Assembly (NCBI GenBank): GCA_030698405.1
Contig: JAUYMU010000120.1
Location: forward strand, 1 to 58,897
DNA length: 58,897 nt
Reading direction: 5' to 3'
Source: Bacteroidota bacterium
Lineage (GTDB): Bacteria; Bacteroidota; Bacteroidia; Bacteroidales; Prolixibacteraceae
In this document: positions 44,213 through 53,500 of the stretch, piece after piece
Numbering within the stretch: position 1 is the first letter of the stretch
How the letters are laid out: the number at the start of each line of letters is the position of its first letter
The notes under the pieces: model-generated
What the model was told of the DNA's origin: nothing
The model's database searches: none
Seen by the model: only the letters and a program-made list of their open reading frames with translations
Made by a program: the position numbers and the translations under genes

Positions 44213-44468
44213 AAAGTTGGCAGTGGTCAGTGTTCAGTCGCAGTGTTCCCTCCCAGAATTCAGGTATGGCAACTGGAACTTGGACATGGAGCAGTTGGGA
44301 AAGGAAGAAAATAAGAAATGATGAATAATCAATAACCAATGATGAATAGTAAATATCCAATGCGAACGACGGAACAAGCGACCTGTCAGCGTGCGAAACA
44401 CCTGACAGCGTCAAACATGAATAAGAACTTGAAACTTGAAAAAATATAAACTTCAGAACAAAATAGTT
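44213..44468. repeat. Intergenic repeat mosaic before the tolC-type gene
   Basis: This 256-bp gap carries a hairpin with arms CTGTCAG (44383-44389) and CTGACAG (44402-44408), which resembles the ACCTGTCAG/CTGACAGG repeats scattered in Bacteroidetes genomes. It also holds ATGAATAAT-type words (44320-44350) and AACTTGAAACTTGAA at 44425-44441. I see no promoter or gene. Confidence 0.55.
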
Positions 44469-45962
44469 ATGCCATTAAAAAAACTTATCCAAAGAGGATT
44501 CATGCTGATCATTTTTTGTCAGCTATTGCTTCCGGCAAATGCACAGCAAATACTGACGCTCGAAAGCGCGCTAAACATTGCTGCATCAAACAGTCCCGAC
44601 ATTCGCCGATCCCTGCTGAATCTGGAACGTTCCGAGCAATCCTTGAAAGCACAAAATGCCGCGCTTAAATCGAATTTTTCATTGGGTGTGACTCCCCTGA
44701 GTTACGATCAGCGCCGGCAGTTTGACATGTTCAACTCGCAGTGGTACACCAGTAAAACCACACAATCGTTCGGAACCCTAACGGTTGCGCAGCCATTTCT
44801 TCCAACCGATGCAACCATCAGTCTGGTAAATCGTTTTGGTTGGCAAAACAACTATGTTGAGAGATTCAATGGAGTTGAAGAAAACAAGGCATTTACCAAT
44901 TATCTTTCATTGAGCATTGCACAACCGTTGTTCACATACAACCGGACTAAACTGGAGCTGAAAGAACTGGAGCTGGACCTCGAAAATGCCCAGTTGAATT
45001 ATGCCATGCAAAAACTGAACAACGAAAAGCAGGTCACGCAATTTTTTTACAATGTTTATGAGGCACAAATGAGCCTGAGTATTTCGCAGGATGAGTTCAT
45101 CAATACACAAAAAAGCTACGAAATAACCGAGAACAAAGTAACTGCCGGAATTTCCGCCAAAGAAGAACTTTATCAGGCAGAACTAAACTTTGCCACTTCC
45201 AAATCAGCCGTTCAGAATGCACAGGTTAACCTCGATAATTTTAAAGACCAGTTTAAGCAATACATTGGCATGGACATCATGGAAGAAATAACTGTAATGA
45301 CCGATGTGGCAATGAACCCGGTAATTGTGGACGTGAAAAAAGCGATTGAATATGGATTGAACTCCAGAATGGAACTCCGCCAGCGTGAAATCGACATCGA
45401 AACTTCACAGTTTGCACTGATCCGCACCAGATCGCTGAACGAATTCAGGGGCGATGTGAATTTGTCGTTGGGAATTAGCGGCGACAACGAAAAACTTTTT
45501 AACATATACGACAATCCAACCAACAATCCCCGTGTATCGGTTTCATTCAATCTTCCGCTTTATGACTGGGGCGAAAAGAAAGCCCGCATAAAAGCGCAGG
45601 AAGCAGTGATCCAAACACAGGAGTTGAATCAGAGTGAAGAAAAGAAACAAATTACGCTTGATATCCGCAGGGTTTACAGGAGTATTCAGAATCTGGTAAA
45701 TCAGATTGATATTGCTGCTCAAAGTGAGAAAAATGCACAACTGACCTACGAAATCAACCTCGAACGTTATGCAAACGGCGACCTGACCAGTATGGACCTG
45801 AACCTTTTTCAGAACCAGCTTTCGCAGAAAAAAATGGCGTATGCACAGGCTTTGATCGATTATAAAATTGAATTACTGAATCTGAAAATCCAATCGCTTT
45901 ACGATTTTGAAAAAAACGAAGCAATTGTTCCTGAAAACCTCATTCAAAAGAAACGTCCATGA
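44469..45962 (+). CDS. TolC-family outer-membrane efflux protein
   Basis: This protein of about 497 residues starts at MPLKKLIQRGF, with a signal ending LLLPANAQQ. The reading frame is open upstream only through a TTG inside a repeat, which I reject as start. ILTLESALNIAASNSPDIRRS is the classic N-terminal outer-membrane factor pattern, and two long coiled-coil halves follow (about 170-265 and 370-450). FNLPLYDWGEKKARIKAQEA is the second-repeat signature. It forms the outer-membrane channel for the adaptor and RND pumps encoded next. The adaptor gene follows after a 73-bp hairpin element. Confidence 0.93.
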   Translation: MPLKKLIQRGFMLIIFCQLLLPANAQQILTLESALNIAASNSPDIRRSLLNLERSEQSLKAQNAALKSNFSLGVTPLSYDQRRQFDMFNSQWYTSKTTQSFGTLTVAQPFLPTDATISLVNRFGWQNNYVERFNGVEENKAFTNYLSLSIAQPLFTYNRTKLELKELELDLENAQLNYAMQKLNNEKQVTQFFYNVYEAQMSLSISQDEFINTQKSYEITENKVTAGISAKEELYQAELNFATSKSAVQNAQVNLDNFKDQFKQYIGMDIMEEITVMTDVAMNPVIVDVKKAIEYGLNSRMELRQREIDIETSQFALIRTRSLNEFRGDVNLSLGISGDNEKLFNIYDNPTNNPRVSVSFNLPLYDWGEKKARIKAQEAVIQTQELNQSEEKKQITLDIRRVYRSIQNLVNQIDIAAQSEKNAQLTYEINLERYANGDLTSMDLNLFQNQLSQKKMAYAQALIDYKIELLNLKIQSLYDFEKNEAIVPENLIQKKRP

Positions 45963-45975
45963 GTACATCGATAAA

Positions 45976-46048
45976 AACCACATAGGCACATAGAACACAT
46001 AGAAAAAGGAATAGAAAAAAACTATGTGACCTATGAGTCTATGTGGTT
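45976..46048. repeat. 73-bp long-hairpin element, copy 1
   Basis: AACCACATAG and further ATAG words on the left are mirrored by CTATGTG, CCTATGAG and CTATGTGGTT on the right, separated by an A-rich loop. The same element lies at 55295-55367. Each sits just after one coding region and before the next in the same cluster, so both should be transcribed and could fold into long RNA stems. Confidence 0.75.
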
Positions 46049-46081
46049 AAACAAATTGCAAACTAATAAAACTATCATAAT

Positions 46082-47140
46082 ATGAAACGCTTTCACCAAT
46101 TTATTGCTTTGTTTGCACTTATCGGCGCAACCATAGCCTGTAACACGCAACCGACAAATACAACCACTGAGCTGGCTGTTCCGGTTTCAGTTTCCGACAT
46201 CAAACCAGGCTCGATCGAAAAAGTAATCAATACGACCGGTACGCTGAATGCCACAAAAAAAGCGGTTGTCAATACCGAAATGACCGGAGAATACAGGTTA
46301 CTGGTCAATCCACGAACCCGCCGTCCGTTTGCATTGGGCGACGTGGTTGAAAACGGACAAGTAATCGTTCAGCTTGAAGATGCCGAATACGTAAATGGTA
46401 TCGGGCTGGATGCCAAGAAATTAAACCTCGAAATTACGGAGCAAAACATGAAAAAGCAGGAATCGCTCTACGAAAAGGGAGGGGTCACACTGCTCGATTA
46501 CCGAAATTCGGAAGTGAACTACACCAATGCCAAAGACGCTTTTGAACGGGCCAATCTTCAGCTGGCAAAGATGAGGGTTCGTGCTCCATTTAAAGGTGCA
46601 ATTACCGATTTGCCTGCAATCACAAACGGAACTCAGGTGGCAACAGGAACTCCCGTTGTCAGCCTGATGGATTACAGCATCATGACCGTTGAGGTGAACC
46701 TTCCGGAGAAATTTATTGGCGATGTGCAGATTGACCAGGCAGTTCGCATCATGAATTATACCTTGCCAAACGATACACTGCCCGGAAGTGTAAAAGAATT
46801 ATCGCCGGCCATTAGTACCGAAACACGCACTTTCAAGGGAGTTATTCAGGTTGCCAATCCTGAAATGAAACTTCGCCCCGGAATGTTTGCCAAAGCCGAC
46901 ATCGTTCTGGCGCGCAAAGACAGTGTGATTGTGATCCCGAAAGACATCATCATTTCCAACCAGCGCGGCAAGTCGGTATTTGTTGTTGAAAGTGGAACTG
47001 CCGTCGAAAAACGCATCACCCTTGGCTACGAAAACCAGAACGAAGCGGAAATCACTTCAGGATTAAAAATGAACGACCGCCTGGTAGTTAAAGGTTTTGA
47101 AACATTGAAAAATCGCTCGAAAGTGAAGATCGTCAAGTAG
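46082..47140 (+). CDS. RND efflux periplasmic adaptor lipoprotein
   Basis: This is a 352-residue membrane-fusion protein. The lipoprotein signal ends ALIGATIAC with acyl Cys20. The barrel-sandwich half-motifs (GDVVENGQVIVQLEDAEY and the later MRVRAPFKGAITDLPAITNG) bracket a short alpha-hairpin (about 118-165). A beta-barrel and membrane-proximal domain follow (LRPGMFAKADIVL, GYENQNEAEI, LVVKGFETLK). It would link the TolC-type channel to the RND pump. The hairpin is short compared with AcrA. The next gene is 113 bp downstream across another repeat-rich gap. Confidence 0.93.
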   Translation: MKRFHQFIALFALIGATIACNTQPTNTTTELAVPVSVSDIKPGSIEKVINTTGTLNATKKAVVNTEMTGEYRLLVNPRTRRPFALGDVVENGQVIVQLEDAEYVNGIGLDAKKLNLEITEQNMKKQESLYEKGGVTLLDYRNSEVNYTNAKDAFERANLQLAKMRVRAPFKGAITDLPAITNGTQVATGTPVVSLMDYSIMTVEVNLPEKFIGDVQIDQAVRIMNYTLPNDTLPGSVKELSPAISTETRTFKGVIQVANPEMKLRPGMFAKADIVLARKDSVIVIPKDIIISNQRGKSVFVVESGTAVEKRITLGYENQNEAEITSGLKMNDRLVVKGFETLKNRSKVKIVK

Positions 47141-47253
47141 CATGGGGGCGTGGGGCATGGAGCGTGGAGAAAACGAGAAGTAAACCACCAAACGTTGATC
47201 AGCGCGCACCTGGAACTTGAAACTTGGAACTTGGAAATTAAGAAATTAACCGA
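47141..47253. repeat. Repeat-rich gap between adaptor and RND gene
   Basis: GGGGCGTGGGGCATGGAGCG-type G-rich words (47145-47170) are followed by GGAACTTGAAACTTGGAACT words (47211-47237), similar to those at 44270-44285, 44425-44441 and 29577-29612. No gene or promoter is supported. Confidence 0.5.
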
Positions 47254-50200
47254 ATGAAGAAATTAACACAATTTGCTGTCAACTTTCCGGTAACCATACT
47301 GATGATGGTACTGGCCGTGGTTCTGCTGGGATACATTTCCTTTGACAAGCTGGGCATCGACCTGTTTCCGGAGATAAACAACCCGCGTTTGTTTATCGAG
47401 CTCAAATCGGGTGAACGGCCACCTGAAGAAATGGAAAAACAATTCGTGGAAAACCTCGAAGCATTGGCTATCCGTCAGTCTGATGTGGTGCAGGTGTCGT
47501 CGGTTTCGAAAGTTGGAACCGCCCAGATAACCGTTGAATATGCCTGGACCAAAGACATGGACGAAGCTTTTCTCGATCTTCAGAAAGCTGCCAGCTCCTT
47601 TGCCCAAAATCAGGCAATTGATGAAATAAAAATTACCCAGCACGATCCGAATACAACACCGGTAATGGTTGTCGGCCTTTCGCATGAAACCATTACCGAC
47701 ATGAACGAACTCCGGAAAGTGGCCGAAAACTATATCAGAAACGAACTGGTAAGGCTCGAAGGAGTGGCCGATGTGGAAGTTGCCGGCGCTGAAGAAAATG
47801 AAGTATTGATTGAAACCAATGAATACCTGCTCGATGCATTCGGACTGACACTCGATGAACTGAGTTCCCGCATACAGAACTTCAATCAGAGTATTTCGGG
47901 CGGTTCGATCACCGAAATGGGCTTGAAATATGTGGTGAAAGGGGTTAGTTTACTGACCGATCTGAGCGATTTCGAAAATACAATTGTAGGTTACAAATCC
48001 ACAATAACCGGCGATGAACTGGCAGCAAAAGCCCCGGTTTATTTGCGGGAAGTGGCAACTGTCAGTTTTTCAAACAAAGATCCTGAAAACATTGTCAGGA
48101 TGAACGGACTGCGATGCCTGGGTTTGTCGATTTACAAAGAAACGCGCTCAAACACGGTTCAGGCTGTAAAAGATGTTTCGAAAACACTCACCGATATGGA
48201 GAAAGCTTTGCCCGGCTATCATCTTACAGTAATTACCAACCAGGGAACATTTATCAGCAATGCCATTAAAGAGGTGCAGAATACCGCCTTGATGGGCATC
48301 GTGCTGGCCATAATTGTACTTTTCGTATTCCTTCGCCGCATCGGAACCACCATGATTGTAAGTGTTGCAATGCCGATTTCTATTATCGCCACTTTCAACC
48401 TGATGTATTTTAACGGGCTTAGCCTGAATATTATGACCCTGGGCGGACTCGCGTTGGGCGCCGGAATGTTGGTGGACAATGCCATTGTGGTACTTGAAAA
48501 TATTTCCCGTCTGCGCGAAAATGGACTTTCGGTAAAGGAAGCTGCCATTCAGGGAGCATCGCAGGTAAGCGGGGCAATCACCTCATCAACAATTACCACC
48601 ATCGTGGTTTTCCTGCCAATCGTTTATTTGCATGGCGCGTCGGGCGAACTTTTCAAAGATCAGGCCTGGACCATCACCTTCTCGCTACTTTCGTCGCTGG
48701 TGGTTGCTATACTGTTCATTCCAATGCTGTTCAACTTTTTCTATAAAAACACTGCAAAACCCGCAGTTCAAAAATCGCTTGAAATCAGAGGATACGGAAA
48801 TTTTCTCGGAAGAATACTCCGTTTCAAATGGGCCGTTATCATTGCAACCATCGTGCTGCTTGGCCTTTCGGTGTTGATTTTTCCGTTTATCGGAACCGAA
48901 TTTATGCCAAAGTCGGAAACCCGCCAATTTAGTCTCGACCTGAAAATGCAGGAAGGAACCCGACTCCAAAGAACATCGGCAGCTGTTGAAAACCTTGAAG
49001 GCATTGTTCGTGAAGTATTGGGCGATCATCTGGAAACCCTGTACAGCCAAATCGGCCCGTCAACCGGAATGCTCAACAGTCAGGATGCACTTTTTCAGGG
49101 TGAAAACACTGCGAACATCAAAATATTACTGAAACCCGATAGCGAATACAGTTCAACTTTTGCCATCCAATCTATTTCTCAGGCTTTGGGCGAATTGCCC
49201 GACATCGAAATCAAATTTGTTCAGGACCAAACTGCTTTGGGCGGACTTTTGGGAACCGATGAAGCGCCGCTGGTTGTAGAAATTCATGGCGACGACCTTG
49301 ATGTTCTTGAAGATTTGTCGCAGCAGGTAAAAACTGCCGTTCAGCAAATTCCTGAACTGTACAACATTGAAGCATCAATGGAAGGTGGTTCTCCTGAAGT
49401 GGAAATAATGGTTGACCGCATGCGTGCCGGGATTTTCAACATGAGTGTTGCCAACGTGGTGACACAGATTCAGAATCAACTGACTGGCAAAGTTGCAGGA
49501 ACTATGGAGAAAGGCGGCGAAATGCAGGACATCACCCTTCGGTTACCCGATAAAGGACTGGCTGATTTGTCGGATATGACCATCAAAAACGGGACACAGG
49601 TAATTCGTATCAACGAAATTGCTGAAATCCGTGAAGGCCAGTCGCCAAAGGAAATATTCCGCAGAAACCAAACCCGCATCGGCAAAATTACCGGCTACAT
49701 GGACAAAGATATTGCCCTCGACAAAATGGTTGCCAAGGTAAACCAGGCAATTTCTGGCATTCCGCTCCCAACCGAGTATAAGATAATGATTACCGGAGAA
49801 GAAGAAAAACGGCAGGAGTCGATGGACGCGCTCAGTTTTGCCATGATGTTGTCGATCGTGCTTGTTTTTATGGTTCTGGCTTCACAATTTGAGTCTTTGC
49901 TGCACCCGTTTACAATTCTGCTCACCATTCCGGTGGCGGTAGTCGGTTCAATCCTGATCTTTTTTATCATGGGAATGACCCTTAATATCATGGCGATTAT
50001 CGGGATTATCATGCTGGTGGGGATCGCAGTCAACAACTCAATTTTGCTGGTTGACCGAATCCTGCAACTTCAAAAGGATGGAGTTTCACGTATCGAAGCC
50101 ATACAGCAGGCCGGACAACAACGAATCCGTCCGATTTTGATGACCACGGCAACCACCATTTTAGCCTTGTTACCACTGACATTTGGTTTTGGCGAAAGTT

Positions 50201-50373
50201 CATCGTTACGCGCCCCAATGGCATTGGCCGTTATTGGCGGATTGGTAACATCAACCATCATGTCGTTACTTGTAATCCCATGTGTATTCGAAATTTTTGA
50301 CGGTTTGAAAGACCGATTCAGGAAAGACAGGGGGAACGAAATCGAGGCAAATGAAATCGAATCCGTTCACTAA
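47254..50373 (+). CDS. RND efflux pump, inner-membrane subunit (HAE-1-like)
   Basis: This 1039-residue RND transporter has two six-segment membrane halves, each with a large periplasmic loop. The first membrane helix is at about 10-30 and FDKLGIDLFPEINNPRLF is the usual entry to the porter domain. In the fourth segment, GAGMLVDNAIVVLENI holds a single Asp (DN instead of the Asp pair of AcrB), and the tenth has GIAVNNSILLVD. This is the pattern of SwrC-type and many Bacteroidetes pumps. It expels hydrophobic or amphiphilic compounds with proton energy; the substrate is unknown. It is followed by a second, larger RND gene, so a two-RND assembly like MdtBC is possible. Confidence 0.94.
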   Translation: MKKLTQFAVNFPVTILMMVLAVVLLGYISFDKLGIDLFPEINNPRLFIELKSGERPPEEMEKQFVENLEALAIRQSDVVQVSSVSKVGTAQITVEYAWTKDMDEAFLDLQKAASSFAQNQAIDEIKITQHDPNTTPVMVVGLSHETITDMNELRKVAENYIRNELVRLEGVADVEVAGAEENEVLIETNEYLLDAFGLTLDELSSRIQNFNQSISGGSITEMGLKYVVKGVSLLTDLSDFENTIVGYKSTITGDELAAKAPVYLREVATVSFSNKDPENIVRMNGLRCLGLSIYKETRSNTVQAVKDVSKTLTDMEKALPGYHLTVITNQGTFISNAIKEVQNTALMGIVLAIIVLFVFLRRIGTTMIVSVAMPISIIATFNLMYFNGLSLNIMTLGGLALGAGMLVDNAIVVLENISRLRENGLSVKEAAIQGASQVSGAITSSTITTIVVFLPIVYLHGASGELFKDQAWTITFSLLSSLVVAILFIPMLFNFFYKNTAKPAVQKSLEIRGYGNFLGRILRFKWAVIIATIVLLGLSVLIFPFIGTEFMPKSETRQFSLDLKMQEGTRLQRTSAAVENLEGIVREVLGDHLETLYSQIGPSTGMLNSQDALFQGENTANIKILLKPDSEYSSTFAIQSISQALGELPDIEIKFVQDQTALGGLLGTDEAPLVVEIHGDDLDVLEDLSQQVKTAVQQIPELYNIEASMEGGSPEVEIMVDRMRAGIFNMSVANVVTQIQNQLTGKVAGTMEKGGEMQDITLRLPDKGLADLSDMTIKNGTQVIRINEIAEIREGQSPKEIFRRNQTRIGKITGYMDKDIALDKMVAKVNQAISGIPLPTEYKIMITGEEEKRQESMDALSFAMMLSIVLVFMVLASQFESLLHPFTILLTIPVAVVGSILIFFIMGMTLNIMAIIGIIMLVGIAVNNSILLVDRILQLQKDGVSRIEAIQQAGQQRIRPILMTTATTILALLPLTFGFGESSSLRAPMALAVIGGLVTSTIMSLLVIPCVFEIFDGLKDRFRKDRGNEIEANEIESVH

Positions 50374-50510
50374 AGTGAACAGCAAAGGATAGAACTGCTC
50401 TGTTCGATAGTTAGGATATCCTTTGCCGTTGGCTTCAGCCAACGGATCAGAAAGTAACAAAAAACCGTCCGCAGAAGAATGATCTTCAAGGCAAAAACAC
50501 CTTTCGGACG
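50366..50510. repeat. Hairpin elements between the two RND genes
   Basis: Three structures fill the gap. GTTCACT/AGTGAAC (50364-50379) includes the RND stop codon in its loop. CAAAGGATA (50383-50391) pairs with TATCCTTTG (50417-50425) and is followed at once by the perfect stem CCGTTGGCT-TC-AGCCAACGG (50426-50445); both stems are related to the element at 5669-5806. CCGTCCG/CGGACGG arms stand at 50464-50470 and 50504-50510. Confidence 0.65.
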
Positions 50511-50567
50511 GAATTGGAAAAGCAATTAAGAGAACGGGCATAAATTAATAACTCATTCATTACTATA

Positions 50568-53500
50568 ATGAAATTCATCATACATCGAAAAGTACTGATA
50601 AGCATGTTGTTTCTGGGACTGACCGTTTTGGGTTACTTCTCATACAAACAATTGCCGGTTGAATTGTTGCCCAATGCCGAACTTCCTTTCCTTTTTGTTC
50701 AGGCAAGCTCGGGCACCGAGCTGGCTCCCGAATACATGGAAAATCATGTGGTTATTCCACTCGAAGGAGCCATCGGTACGCTCGAAGGCATCGAATCCAT
50801 TGAGTCGAACGTTAATTCGCGGCAAAGTACCATCGTGGTGTATTACACGAAAAATGTCAATTTCAAATACGCTTACCTTAAACTTCAGGAAAAGATAAAC
50901 GAAATGCAATCGGCAATGCCCGAAAATGTACGGGTAGCGGTTGCCAAAGTTGACCTGCAACAGATGAACAGCCAGTTTATGGAGTTGCAGGCACGTGGCG
51001 AAGGCGGAATCGATCGCGTACGAACCATTGTTGATCAGGATATTAAACCCGATCTGGAAAACATCGACGGAATTGCGGCAGTGAACGTGTATGGCGGAAA
51101 ACAAAAATCAATAGAAGTTATTCTGGATACCAAAGCCTGCGAAGCCTACAAAATTACTACCGGAAAAATACGGACGGTACTTTCGCAAAACTCCAGTTCG
51201 CGTACCTATGTTGGCAATTTGAAAGAAAAAACGGTTCAGTATTTTGTACATGTTACTGCCGAATACAAACAGGTGGAAGATATTGAAAACCTTGTGGTTG
51301 CTCCCGGACCAATCCTGCTGAAAGATGTTGCCGAGGTTCGCTTCGGAGTGAAGGAAGAAACTTCGTACAGCCGCGTTAACGGAAAAGACGCGGTAACGAT
51401 TCTGCTGGTCAACGATTCGCAGGCAAATATGATTGAACTCTCAGCTTCCACCCGTAAAATAGTGGAACAGCTGAACGAGAAAATGGCCATCAAGGAAATC
51501 GAGATTGTTGAAATCAGCAATTCGGCCGATCAGATGGAAGAAAACATCAGCCAGATCATGAACCTTGCATTGGTTGGAGGTATCATGGCTATTTTTGTAC
51601 TCTGGATTTTCCTGAAAAATTTCCGCATTGTTTCGTTTATCGCACTGGCCATTCCAATTTCTATTTTTACTTCCTTCAACCTGTTTTATGCTTTTGGCGT
51701 CACCATCAACAGCCTCACACTGGTAGGAATGGCGCTGGCCATCGGGATGCTTCTCGATAACAGTGTGGTGGTGCTCGAGAATATTTACCGGCTTGCAGGA
51801 AAAGGTGTGCCTCCATTTCAGGCAGTAGTCCAGGGCACTACCGAAGTCTGGCGTTCCATTCTGGCAGCTACCCTAACGACAATAGTTGTATTTCTACCTT
51901 TCCTGTTTTCCACCAATTTTATGGTCGAGATGCTGGGACTGAACGTTGGGGTTTCAATTATTTCGACACTCGTTGTTTCGCTGGCAGTTGCTTTATTACT
52001 GGTTCCGATGGCTTCGTATGCACTGATGAGGCGGCGTGTTGCGACAAATATCTTCTACGAGAAAGTGACCACCAATTCACGGATGATTCAGGTTTACCTG
52101 GTTATCCTGAAAACCTGTATGCGAAATCCGGCAGCCACCATCATCGGCGGACTCGTAATTTTCTTCCTTGCTGTTTTTATAAGTCTGGCCGTTAGTATCA
52201 GCTCGCTTCAGGAAGTAGAAAACAATGAAATCCGTTTGTATGTGACGATGCCTTCAGGCTCATCGCTCGAAACCACTGATAAAACAGTTCAGGAAATAGA
52301 AGCGAAACTGGAAGACCTGGCCGAAAAGGAAGATGTTATCAGCAAAATTGAAGAAGAGGAAGCCATTGTTACCATTAAACTGAAAGACGATTTTGAAAAA
52401 ATTGCCGACCGAACATTTGCTGAGATCAAAAACAATATCAACGACCGAACCAAGGATATCAAAGCTTCGTCGATTTCGTTTGAGCAATCTCAAAGTAGCG
52501 GCAATTTCCAGGGAGGTAGCCGCAACATGGGAGGCGCTTTCCAAAAAATGATGGGCATTGGTACCGACGAAGAAAAAATCGTACTAAAAGGTCAGGATTT
52601 TAAACAGTTGCAGGCAGTTGGCGAAGACCTGAAATATTTTATCGACCAGCTTGAATCTGTAAACAGGGTGAACCTGAACATTTCAGACAACCGCCCCGAG
52701 GTACACATGTACTTCAACCCATTGCTAATGACCGAATACAACATCACTCTCAACAATGTTTTGTCTGAAATTAACTCGTTCTCGAGGGAGATATCAACCA
52801 ATATTCAGTATAAACAAGGTGTTGACGAATATGAAATAATCATCACCCAAAAGGAACTGGTTGAAGGAGAAGTAGCAAAAACCGACCGTAACATGGAAGA
52901 GCTGAAAATGTTGCAGGTGAACGATGCAAGCGGCGGTATTCACGAGCTTCAGGATTTTACCACCATTGTTTATGCCAGCGGACTTGCCGGCATCAACCGG
53001 GTAAATCAGGAAAAACAAATTGAGGTAAACTACCGGTTTGTAAGTGAAGCCAGCAGCTCAAAAGAACTTTTAGCAGCCTACCGCTACGAAATTGATGAGT
53101 TGGTTGCCAATTACAATTTGCCATCGGGTGTTGCTGTCGAAGTGATTCATGATGAAACCGACTATTCGGAATTTTATTTAATGATTGGCGCATCAATTCT
53201 CCTGATATTTATGATCATGGCATCGGTTTTCGAGTCGTTGTCGTTGCCTATCGTATTGTTGTTCTCTATTCCGCTTGCCGCTGTCGGTTCGTTAATAGCG
53301 CTAATTGTTACCAACAACAGCCTGCTCAATGCCAATACGCTTACGGGCTTCCTGATTTTGCTCGGGGTAGTTGTCAACAACGGAATTATCCTGATCGACT
53401 ATACCAACATCCTGCGAAAGCGCGGTTACCGTCGTTCGCGCGCATTGATGACCGCCGGTTTATCGCGTGTTCGTCCGATTTTGATTACAACCATCACCAC